DNA from: an uncultured Oscillospiraceae bacterium
GTDB lineage: Bacteria; Bacillota; Clostridia; Oscillospirales; Oscillospiraceae
NCBI GenBank assembly: GCA_934630555.1
Contig: CAKTXB010000146.1
Coordinates: forward strand, 1-5,225
Reading direction: 5' to 3'
Length of the DNA: 5,225 nucleotides
Shown: one piece after another, positions 1-5,225 of the stretch
Position numbering within the stretch: the stretch's first letter is position 1
How the letters are laid out: every line of letters begins with the position of its first letter
Position numbers and translations under genes: made by a program
Notes under the pieces: model-generated
The model's database searches: none
Told to the model about the DNA's origin: nothing
Seen by the model: the letters and a program-made list of their open reading frames with translations, nothing else

Positions 1-1812
1 GCGGAAAACTGCGGGCAGGTCTTGCTTGGCGCAGAGCGGAGCGTATTCGAGCGCAGCGCGTTTTTGCAGCAGAACGCCATGGCCGTCACATCCGACGCGG
101 CGCTCGAGCGCAAGCTCGCCGCGCTTGTGACCAGCGGCGACGAGGACGTGAGCTGCTCCGACACGCAAAAGCGCCTGCGCGAGGCCAAAAACCGCTGCCA
201 GCACAATAAGACCGGCCTGCTCCCCACCGCACGCGCGGAGCTGGCCGATGTGGAAGACCGCCTGCGCGCCATCGAGGACCTGCACCGGCAGGACCGCGTG
301 CTGCTGGCCCAGCGCGACCAGCTCACACAGCAGACCGATACGCTTCGCCGCGTGGTACAGGGCTTTGCCGCCCAAACGGCACAGCGCCAGCAGCAGCATT
401 GCCGCGACGCCGAAGCCGCCCAGCAGCGCGCACAGGAGGCCTATGCCGCCCAGCAGGCCGTCACGGCCCGTCTGCCGGAGGAAGCCGCCCTGCAATCGCT
501 GGCCCGCGCGCTGGAAGCGCCGCAGGCCGCCCCTGCCCCGCTCCCCGAGGCCCCCACGCCGCCGCAGGACGCCATCTTCTCCGGCCGGCGCGCCGAAGAT
601 GTGCAGCGTCAGGCGCAGCAGGCCGTGGCGGAATACGACCGCCTGTGCCATGCGAAAAAAGCCGCGCACGCGCTGCCGCTCCCGGCGCTCATTCCCGCGC
701 TCATCGTGCTGCTGGCCGCCGCCGTGTTCTCATTCATACGCCGCCTCGTGCCCGTCGGCTGCGGGCTGCTTCTGCTTGGCTTCCTGCTGATCCGCATCTA
801 TCAGAACGGCCAAAGGGCCGCGCAGGATGCGGCGGCAGCGGAGAAGCTCCTGCAAACATACGCCGCTTCCAGCCGCGATGACATCCTCGCCCGCGCCGCA
901 GACTACGTACAGCGCATGGCGCTGTATGAACAGCAGCTCGCTGCCTTCCAGACCCGCAAGGCGGAGCTTTCCGCCGCCGAACAGGCACAGCGGGAGCAGG
1001 AGGCCGCGCTGCTGGGCCGGGCGTCCATGCTGGGCGCGTCCGTTACCACCCGCGCAGACGCGCTGCACGCCGTGCAGCAGGCGCTCGCGCAATACTGCCT
1101 GCTGCAAACCCGCGCAGCGGAGCTGTCTGCCGCCAAACAGGCCTGCGAGACCGCCCGCGCCATGCTCCCCGAGCAGCCGCAAACAGCCTTTGACCCCGCG
1201 CTGCTGGCGGGCTACACCCCCGCACAGGCCGGGCAGCAGCTGCGCCAGCTTGAGCGCCAGCTTGCAGACGTCCGCTCCGCTGTAGACCTGGGCCGCGGCC
1301 GCGCCGCCGCGCTGGGTGACAGCGCCGCCCTCAGCGCCCGCAAAGAGCAGCTGACCGCGCGCATCCGGGAGCTGGAAGCCGCCTACGCCGCGCTGGAGCT
1401 GGCTGAAACCGTGCTGGCAGAGGCCAACGATACGCTGCAAACACGCCTGTCGCCGCAGCTGTGCGCGCTGGCCGGGCAGCTGCTGGCACGCCTGACCGGC
1501 AGCCGCTATGACGCCGTACTGCTGGACACCAGGCTCCGCGCCGCTGCGCGCGAGGCCGGCGGCAGCGTAGCGCGGGAGATCCTCTGCCTCAGCAGCGGCA
1601 CCGCCGATCAGGTATATCTGGCCGTGCGGCTGGCCATCTGCCGCCTGTCGCTTGGCGCCGGAACGCCGCTCGTGCTGGATGACGCGCTCCTCCGCTTTGA
1701 CGACGCGCGCCTTGCCCGCGCACTGGCCGTTTTAAAGGAAGAAGCCGCTGACCGGCAAATTCTCCTTTTCACCTGCCAAAGCCGCGAAAGCACGATCTTG
1801 CAGACACTTTAA
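1..1812 (+). CDS. SbcC/Rad50/YhaN-like repair ATPase, C-terminal part (5' truncated)
   Basis: The reading frame is open from base 1 without a stop, so the true start and Walker A motif lie upstream; any start codon inside the window is internal. Numbering residues from base 1 (603 in all), the first visible element is a Q-loop-like stretch (VFERSAFLQQN, residues 14-24) as in Rad50/SbcC. Next come Ala/Gln/Arg-rich coiled coil (~55-170), a Pro-rich linker (~173-189), two closely spaced hydrophobic helices (~228-267, bases ~682-801), a second coiled coil (~275-480), and the C-terminal ATPase lobe. That lobe has signature motif LSSGTADQ (530-537, bases 1588-1611), Walker B LVLDDAL with a following FDDARL (bases ~1666-1710), and LLFTCQSRE (bases 1762-1788) at the switch/H-loop position. 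Family knowledge: such proteins usually pair with an SbcD/YhaM-type nuclease in DNA end processing; that partner is not in the window. The membrane hairpin favours YhaN-like over true SbcC. The stop codon lies inside the following hairpin. Confidence 0.85.
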   Translation, partial: AENCGQVLLGAERSVFERSAFLQQNAMAVTSDAALERKLAALVTSGDEDVSCSDTQKRLREAKNRCQHNKTGLLPTARAELADVEDRLRAIEDLHRQDRVLLAQRDQLTQQTDTLRRVVQGFAAQTAQRQQQHCRDAEAAQQRAQEAYAAQQAVTARLPEEAALQSLARALEAPQAAPAPLPEAPTPPQDAIFSGRRAEDVQRQAQQAVAEYDRLCHAKKAAHALPLPALIPALIVLLAAAVFSFIRRLVPVGCGLLLLGFLLIRIYQNGQRAAQDAAAAEKLLQTYAASSRDDILARAADYVQRMALYEQQLAAFQTRKAELSAAEQAQREQEAALLGRASMLGASVTTRADALHAVQQALAQYCLLQTRAAELSAAKQACETARAMLPEQPQTAFDPALLAGYTPAQAGQQLRQLERQLADVRSAVDLGRGRAAALGDSAALSARKEQLTARIRELEAAYAALELAETVLAEANDTLQTRLSPQLCALAGQLLARLTGSRYDAVLLDTRLRAAAREAGGSVAREILCLSSGTADQVYLAVRLAICRLSLGAGTPLVLDDALLRFDDARLARALAVLKEEAADRQILLFTCQSRESTILQTL

Positions 1813-1862
1813 CGATAAAAGCCCCTGCATGGCCTTGCCATGCAGGGGCTTTTATCGTTAAA
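1808..1862. terminator. Perfect 26-bp stem hairpin, probable bidirectional terminator
   Basis: Bases 1808-1833 are the exact reverse complement of 1837-1862, with a 3-base loop (CTT, 1834-1836). The GC core (GCCCCTGCATGGC) is flanked by AAAA on the left and TTTT on the right, so on either strand the GC stem is followed by a short T run. The ATPase stop codon (1810-1812) is part of the left arm. It probably ends ATPase transcription and could also stop leftward transcripts from the opposite operon. The T run is only four long, so efficiency is uncertain. Confidence 0.8.
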
Positions 1863-1870
1863 AAAGTCTC

Positions 1871-1906
1871 GCAGAGTTCGCGCCCGCAGGCGCGAAAAAA
1901 TTCTGC
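1871..1906. repeat. Inverted repeat, hairpin 2 of the array
   Basis: The inner arms TTCGCGCC (1877-1884) and GGCGCGAA (1889-1896) pair perfectly around a CGCA loop. The outer arms GCAGA (1871-1875) and TCTGC (1902-1906) extend the stem past an asymmetric bulge (G against AAAAT). An A6 run follows the inner right arm, i.e. a T6 run precedes it on the other strand. Confidence 0.65.
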
Positions 1907-1908
1907 TC

Positions 1909-1938
1909 ATTTTCGGCGGTGTGTACGTCGCCGAAAAT
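1909..1938. repeat. Inverted repeat, hairpin 3 of the array
   Basis: ATTTTCGGCG (1909-1918) is the exact reverse complement of CGCCGAAAAT (1929-1938), with a 10-base loop. It is followed directly by ACTTT, so that AAAATACTTT (1934-1943) recurs in hairpin 6. Confidence 0.65.
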
Positions 1939-1954
1939 ACTTTACGTCATACAA

Positions 1955-1993
1955 GCGTATCATTTGTGCGCTATAAGCGCACAAATGATACGC
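1955..1993. repeat. Perfect 18-bp inverted repeat, hairpin 4 of the array
   Basis: Bases 1955-1972 are the exact reverse complement of 1976-1993 around a 3-base loop (ATA). No T run follows on either strand, so it does not resemble a classical intrinsic terminator. The stem is long and error-free, which argues for recent origin or selection on the structure. Confidence 0.75.
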
Positions 1994-2011
1994 GCAGCAT
2001 GGCGCAAGCCT

Positions 2012-2050
2012 TTTCAAACGCGGACCCAGCGCAGCGGTTCGCGTTTGAAA
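2012..2050. repeat. Inverted repeat, hairpin 5 of the array
   Basis: TTTCAAACGCG (2012-2022) pairs exactly with CGCGTTTGAAA (2040-2050). The stem continues to 15 pairs through one G-T wobble (2023/2039) and ACC/GGT (2024-2026/2036-2038), leaving a 9-base loop. It abuts the next hairpin with no spacer. Confidence 0.65.
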
Positions 2051-2076
2051 GCGTGTCAAAAATACTTTTGACACGC
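2051..2076. repeat. Perfect 11-bp inverted repeat, hairpin 6 of the array
   Basis: GCGTGTCAAAA (2051-2061) is the exact reverse complement of TTTTGACACGC (2066-2076) around the loop ATAC. It begins on the base after hairpin 5 ends and stops two bases before the last hairpin. It contains a TTGACA string on both strands, but neither has a matching -10 box at normal spacing. Confidence 0.65.
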
Positions 2077-2078
2077 TC

Positions 2079-2113
2079 AGCCCCTGCATGGCCTTGCCAT
2101 GCAGGGGCTTTTT
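2079..2113 (+). terminator. Terminator-like hairpin with T5 tail, second copy of the shared stem
   Basis: AGCCCCTGCATGGC (2079-2092) pairs exactly with GCCATGCAGGGGCT (2096-2109) around CTT, followed by T5 (2109-2113). This is the classical intrinsic-terminator layout for rightward transcription. The adjacent leftward gene stops at 2115; read in its direction, the hairpin is preceded by A5 but followed by GAGCG rather than a T run. It may therefore mainly block rightward read-through into the leftward operon. Its 34-base sequence (2079-2112) is identical to 1820-1853. Confidence 0.8.
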
Positions 2114-2114
2114 G

Positions 2115-3200
2115 TCATATGCCGCTTCGGACGTAGTGCTTTTCCTTATTTTCTTCGATCTTCTGTTCCACGCTCTCGGCGACCTCCTCGCCCACGCGCG
2201 CGGCTGTGCGGCGGATGAATTTCACCAGCACCACAATGCCCAGCACCACCGGATAGATCAGCAGCAGCACCAGCAGCAGCAAATACAGCGCCGCATAGTC
2301 CTCGCACATCCGCGCCGCGTTCTCCCAATAGGGATAGATAATGCCCTTTTCATTCATGGAGCGCTTGCCAAAGTCGCGCAGGATCTGATACAGCCGCGCC
2401 GCCGAAAAGCGGCCGGTGTTTTCCACGATCGCGCCGGTATCCGGCTTGAACTTCTCCTTCACGATGTTCTTGGCAAAATTCTTCACCATATTCGGCGCGA
2501 CCAGCTCATAGCACGAGAGCTTCGTTTCCGAAATAGGATTCATGGCCTCGTAGTCCATGAACATGAACGCATCCTCGGTATAGGCCTTTTTCGTCGCAAA
2601 ATCGCGTTCAATCGCCACCACGCCGGCAACAGGATATTCCCGGCCGTTGACGATCACGTTCTGCCCCACCACATCGCTGCTGCCAAACAGCGCCCAGGCA
2701 AGGTTTTCATCCAGCACCACGCGGTCCTGCATAAAATCCTGACTGGTCAGATAGCTGCCGGAGAGCAGCTGGATCGGATGGAACAGGAAAAAGTCGCCGC
2801 CCACGCCCAGCGTTTTCACGCTGACGCTCGCCCGGTCAGACTGCACCGTGAGCGTCGTCTGGCCGGAATAGGCGTCGTCATACAGTCTGCCGCCCTCCGG
2901 CGCCTCCAGCGAGGCCTCCACAAACGCCGCTTCCAGCGACTGCCGGAACGAGTAGATGTCGTCAATCGTTGCCAGACTGTCATTCGGCAAAAACACGGAC
3001 TCCTGCGCAAAGCGCATCTCGCTCTCGCCGCGCCAGGCCTGCGCCGCCGACTGCGTGATGAGCGTCCGGCGCACCTGCCGCAGCTTGAGCCCAAAGAACA
3101 GCGCCAACACGAGCAGGATCACGGCGGATAGGAGCAGCGCCAGCTGTTTTCCCGTCAGCGGCAGCGTCCGTTTGCCGCTGGCGTACTTGCCCCCGCGCAT
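2115..3200 (-). CDS. MacB-like periplasmic-core-domain membrane protein with two membrane helices (ABC permease-like)
   Basis: The product has 361 residues. A short basic N-terminus leads into helix 1 (~18-38). A large extracytoplasmic domain follows (~45-300), then helix 2 (~303-328) and a charged cytoplasmic tail (~329-361, rich in Glu/Lys/Arg). The segment VVLDENLAWALFGSSDVVGQ followed by VNGREYPVAGVV (~161-195) matches the typical pattern of the MacB periplasmic core domain (serine/aspartate + ARxLFG + pvGq + GxxypVvGVv). Family MacB/FtsX permeases have one helix before this domain and three after it; only one follows here, so the FtsX permease part is missing and transport by this protein alone is doubtful. 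The start overlaps the adaptor stop by one base (TAATG), with only a weak purine-rich stretch before it, which suggests translational coupling. Likely role: an extracytoplasmic partner of the adaptor. Family assignment is fairly confident, function is not. Confidence 0.75.
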   Translation of the reverse strand: MRGGKYASGKRTLPLTGKQLALLLSAVILLVLALFFGLKLRQVRRTLITQSAAQAWRGESEMRFAQESVFLPNDSLATIDDIYSFRQSLEAAFVEASLEAPEGGRLYDDAYSGQTTLTVQSDRASVSVKTLGVGGDFFLFHPIQLLSGSYLTSQDFMQDRVVLDENLAWALFGSSDVVGQNVIVNGREYPVAGVVAIERDFATKKAYTEDAFMFMDYEAMNPISETKLSCYELVAPNMVKNFAKNIVKEKFKPDTGAIVENTGRFSAARLYQILRDFGKRSMNEKGIIYPYWENAARMCEDYAALYLLLLVLLLIYPVVLGIVVLVKFIRRTAARVGEEVAESVEQKIEENKEKHYVRSGI

Positions 3201-5152
3201 TACGATTCATCCGCCAGCCGCACCTGCTGCCCGGCCGTGATGGGTGCGCTGGATGTGGTGATGACAAAGTCGCCGTTCGACAGGCCCGTCACCGCAGAGC
3301 TGGTGTCGTCGCTGGCCAGCACCTTCACCGACACGCGCGTGGCCGTGTAGCGGTTTCCAAGGGGGCTGCTCTTGGACGTGAGCAGCAGCACGAACGAGCC
3401 GTTGTTGTCGCTGCGCACGGCGGAATTCGGCACCAGACAGTCATAGTTGGCGCTCTTCTGGCCAATGGACAGCGTCAGGCTCTGGCCCGGCTCCACCGCG
3501 CCGTCCAGCCGGAACGTCAGCTGTTTGCCCTTGCCGGGGTTCGACGGGTCGTTGCCCACAGATTCCAGCGTGGCGGTAATATCGCTGCCCCACCAGTAGT
3601 TGACCAGCTCTGCCTGTTCGCCCACCGTGACCTTCTTTGCCTGATCGTTCGTCACCGGAATTTTGATCGTATAGCCGCGGTCGGTCACGTCGATCTTGGC
3701 AAGCGTCGTACCGGCGTTGGCCGTCTGCCCGGCGGACACGGCCAGCGACGTAATGGTGCCGTTCACCGGCGACTTGACCTCGCTGCCCTCGGCATCCTTC
3801 TGCAGCTTTTCAACCGCCTTGCGCTGCTTTTCGATCGACTCCTTCGCCGCCTTCATGTCCACGCTGGACGAATCGGCAAGATTCTGCTCAAACACCAGGT
3901 TTTCGAGCGTATCCTTTGCGGCCTTCATCGTGGCGGCGGCAGACGAAGCTTTGGAGAGCTTGTCGTATTCCGCCTGCTGGTCGGCAACCTTTTGAGCAAG
4001 TCTGTCTTTGGTATCCTTCAAATCTTGCAAATCGCTGTCATAGCGGCGAATAATGCGCTGTGCGCTGGCTAAATCGGACTCAGCGTCGTTCAAATCGCGC
4101 TGCGCGGAAGTGAGCTTGCTGTTGATGGTGTTGTAGGAATCGTAATTCTCCTGCGACTGCTGCAAGTTGGAAAGCTCTTCTGAAAGTGTGTTAACAGTCT
4201 GCTGCTTTTCCTGTACAACGCTGTAAGCTGCCGTCATTTTCTCTGCAAGCGCCTGTGCTTCTGCATCTGTTTCAGCCAGACCTTCTTCAACGATACGCGC
4301 TTTGAGCTGCTCGTGATTGGATACGTAGATGCTCATATAGGAATCTTTACCGCCGGCCAGGTCAGAAAGCGCGCCATAAGCAGAATTGCTGATAGCCGCG
4401 TCTAATTCGCTCTGCGCGGAAGCAAGTTCGCTCTTTTTCTGTGCAATCTGATCCTGCGCATTCTGGCCACGCTGGAGCTTATCAAGCTGTGCCTGATATT
4501 CCTTCACCTTAGAAGTAAGCGAGTCCACATTTGCCTGCAAAGTGCTTAAATTTGCCTTGGCTTCTGTATATTCCGTGGACGTGCTCAGGCTCGTATAGTC
4601 CGTATCAGCCTGCGCGCTTTCGGTTTGCAGGTCCTTCAGCTTGATCTCTGCCTCTGCCAGCTTGGTGGCGATCTGCGAGGCGCTCATCGTGCTGTACTGC
4701 TGATACACCGCCAGCGCTTCATTATAAGCGTCGCGCGCCTTCTGGATCTCGCGGTTTTCCTTCGCGGCGCTGTTGCCGGCCTCAATGAGGCTCTTTTCAT
4801 ACGCCTGCTCCGCCTGATCCAGTGCATCCTGCGCAGTCTTCAGCTCGTCGCTCTCGCCGCCCTCAAAGCGGAACAGAACGTCGTCCACCTTGACCGCCTG
4901 CCCCTCCTTCACAAGGACGCTTGCCACCTTGTGCGACTGCTCCACCGTGACCTCATAGGACTCGTTGGCCGTCACCGTGCCGCTGCCGCGGATCTTGGCG
5001 TTGATGGAGCCGGCCTGCGCGCTCTCCGTCGCCACCTCCGGCAGGGAGTGGTTCATAATGGTGTTGGAGAAAAACGTCAGCACCAGCAGCACCGTCAGGA
5101 AAATGATGGCGGCTGTTTTGACCCATTCTCTGTGTTTGACTTTCATTTCCAT
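3200..5152 (-). CDS. HlyD/MacA-like membrane-fusion (adaptor) protein with long coiled coil
   Basis: The product has 650 residues. A basic N-terminus and one membrane helix (~12-28) anchor it with the bulk outside the cytoplasm. The first half of a biotinyl-lipoyl-like domain is at ~66-97 (VASVLVKEGQAVKVDDVLFRFE). A long alternating coiled-coil hairpin runs ~100-455. The second lipoyl half (~457-488, VKSPVNGTITSLAVSAGQ) restores the split fold. A beta-barrel domain (~492-565) and a membrane-proximal domain (~570-650) end it. This order is that of HlyD/MacA/AcrA adaptors, but the coiled coil, ~350 residues, is much longer than in MacA (whole protein ~370). Start chosen at 5152 because AAGAGG sits 8 bases upstream; the in-frame ATG two codons on would be 14 away. 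The upstream stop is only 12 bases off, so it is the second or later gene of a leftward operon. The middle (~residues 185-384) is less GC-rich than both ends. In cells without an outer membrane it would bridge the membrane and cell wall or gather partner proteins. Confidence 0.9.
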   Translation of the reverse strand: MEMKVKHREWVKTAAIIFLTVLLVLTFFSNTIMNHSLPEVATESAQAGSINAKIRGSGTVTANESYEVTVEQSHKVASVLVKEGQAVKVDDVLFRFEGGESDELKTAQDALDQAEQAYEKSLIEAGNSAAKENREIQKARDAYNEALAVYQQYSTMSASQIATKLAEAEIKLKDLQTESAQADTDYTSLSTSTEYTEAKANLSTLQANVDSLTSKVKEYQAQLDKLQRGQNAQDQIAQKKSELASAQSELDAAISNSAYGALSDLAGGKDSYMSIYVSNHEQLKARIVEEGLAETDAEAQALAEKMTAAYSVVQEKQQTVNTLSEELSNLQQSQENYDSYNTINSKLTSAQRDLNDAESDLASAQRIIRRYDSDLQDLKDTKDRLAQKVADQQAEYDKLSKASSAAATMKAAKDTLENLVFEQNLADSSSVDMKAAKESIEKQRKAVEKLQKDAEGSEVKSPVNGTITSLAVSAGQTANAGTTLAKIDVTDRGYTIKIPVTNDQAKKVTVGEQAELVNYWWGSDITATLESVGNDPSNPGKGKQLTFRLDGAVEPGQSLTLSIGQKSANYDCLVPNSAVRSDNNGSFVLLLTSKSSPLGNRYTATRVSVKVLASDDTSSAVTGLSNGDFVITTSSAPITAGQQVRLADES

Positions 5153-5160
5153 AGCTTATA

Positions 5161-5166
5161 CCTCTT
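5161..5166 (-). promoter_or_regulatory. Ribosome binding site of the adaptor gene
   Basis: Read on the minus strand, AAGAGG lies 8 bases before the ATG at 5152. It overlaps the stop codon of the upstream gene (5165-5167), which implies a shared transcript and probably linked translation. It decides between the two possible starts of the adaptor. Confidence 0.75.
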
Positions 5167-5225
5167 ATCCTTTCACCGAACCGGAATAGGCAATGCCCTC
5201 CACCAGATAGGCCTCGCCGTGCAAA
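5165..5225 (-). CDS. 3' end of an upstream gene; C-terminus resembles MalG-type sugar ABC permeases (tentative)
   Basis: Read leftward, the last 19 codons give LHGEAYLVEGIAYSGSVKG followed by TAA; the rest of the gene lies beyond the window. The closing LVxGIxxxGxVKG resembles the conserved end of CUT1 sugar-transport permeases (E. coli MalG ends in RWLVNGLTAGGVKG), though here it is one residue longer between the first Gly and the VKG. If right, the product is a multi-helix membrane component of a sugar importer that would normally act with a solute-binding protein, a second permease and an ATPase. That the frame is coding is well supported by the adaptor's ribosome site overlapping its stop. 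The family call rests on about a dozen residues and is an inference. Confidence 0.5.
   Translation of the reverse strand, partial: LHGEAYLVEGIAYSGSVKG

Larger units (their letters stand above)
1808..2113. other. Intergenic array of seven consecutive hairpins between convergent genes
   Basis: This is the whole gap between the ATPase and the MacB-like gene. No credible coding region, tRNA or promoter was seen in it. It consists of seven non-overlapping inverted repeats nearly end to end: 1808-1862, 1871-1906, 1909-1938, 1955-1993, 2012-2050, 2051-2076 and 2079-2109. About 214 of 305 bases fall in paired arms. The outer two hairpins share an identical 34-base sequence (1820-1853 and 2079-2112, same orientation including the CTT loop). 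Base composition is clearly less GC-rich than the flanking genes. It could be a stacked terminator region, a family of intergenic repeats like REP/BIME elements, or a structured RNA; the sequence alone does not decide. The individual hairpins are listed separately. Confidence 0.75.

Noticed and set aside
22..24. TTG at base 22 as the start of the ATPase gene
   Set aside because: The frame is open upstream to base 1, the Q-loop follows at once, and Walker A would be missing, so this codon is internal.
730..1440. 236-codon minus-strand open frame inside the ATPase gene
   Set aside because: Low-complexity Gly/Leu/Gln-rich shadow of the Ala/Gln-rich coiled coil; the plus frame is continuous with recognisable ATPase motifs.
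2054..2073. TTGACA strings as -35 promoter boxes in hairpin 6
   Set aside because: They arise from the palindrome on both strands, and no TATAAT-like box lies 16-18 bases downstream on either strand.
1808..2113. Array as an insertion sequence, MITE or CRISPR
   Set aside because: No transposase, no target-site duplication outside the end hairpins, no extended terminal inverted repeats beyond those hairpins, and no regularly spaced identical repeats. A dispersed non-coding repeat remains possible and is reported as a finding.
1840..2136. 98-codon plus-strand open frame across the hairpin array
   Set aside because: It runs through the perfect palindromes, so its codons are dictated by the inverted repeats; there is no ribosome site and no recognisable protein.
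2088..3131. 347-codon plus-strand open frame, rich in His/Gln/Arg, antisense to the MacB-like gene
   Set aside because: Its composition is what GC-rich antisense reading gives; the opposite strand has clear domains, membrane helices and operon spacing.
4965..5189. 74-codon plus-strand open frame opposite the adaptor start
   Set aside because: It is antisense to the adaptor's signal/anchor region and has no ribosome site or recognisable product.

Overview
The window looks like a piece of a GC-rich Gram-positive (Firmicutes) chromosome, most plausibly a gut Clostridia of the Oscillospiraceae/Ruminococcaceae type. This rests on a YhaN-type repair ATPase, a HlyD/MacA-like adaptor and a MacB-like membrane protein with no outer-membrane partner, GC-rich coding DNA (about 62% in the parts of the adaptor I counted), and strong hairpins between genes. 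The taxon is an inference from style; there is no marker gene here.

Layout: (1) Positions 1-1812, + strand: the C-terminal ~603 residues of an SbcC/Rad50/YhaN-like ATPase whose Walker A part lies before the window. (2) Positions 1808-2113: a ~300-base gap between convergent genes, packed with seven consecutive hairpins. The first and last share an identical 34-base sequence in the same orientation; about 214 of 305 bases can be paired. (3) Positions 2115-3200, - strand: a 361-residue protein with a MacB-like extracytoplasmic core domain held between two membrane helices. (4) Positions 3200-5152, - strand: a 650-residue HlyD/MacA-like adaptor with one N-terminal membrane helix, a split biotinyl-lipoyl domain and a very long coiled-coil hairpin. 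(5) Positions 5165-5225, - strand: the last 19 codons of another gene, whose ending resembles the C-terminus of MalG-type sugar ABC permeases.

The three minus-strand genes form one tight leftward operon: the adaptor starts 12 bases after the upstream stop, and the MacB-like gene overlaps the adaptor stop by one base (TAATG). Together they look like an envelope module of adaptor plus extracytoplasmic core protein, possibly attached to a sugar-uptake operon. No ATPase and no complete FtsX permease is visible for it, so the energising subunit must be encoded elsewhere or the module is not a classical exporter. The ATPase on the + strand converges on this operon and is probably functionally unrelated.

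The most unusual material is the hairpin array between the convergent genes and the adaptor/MacB-core pair lacking a recognisable energy unit.
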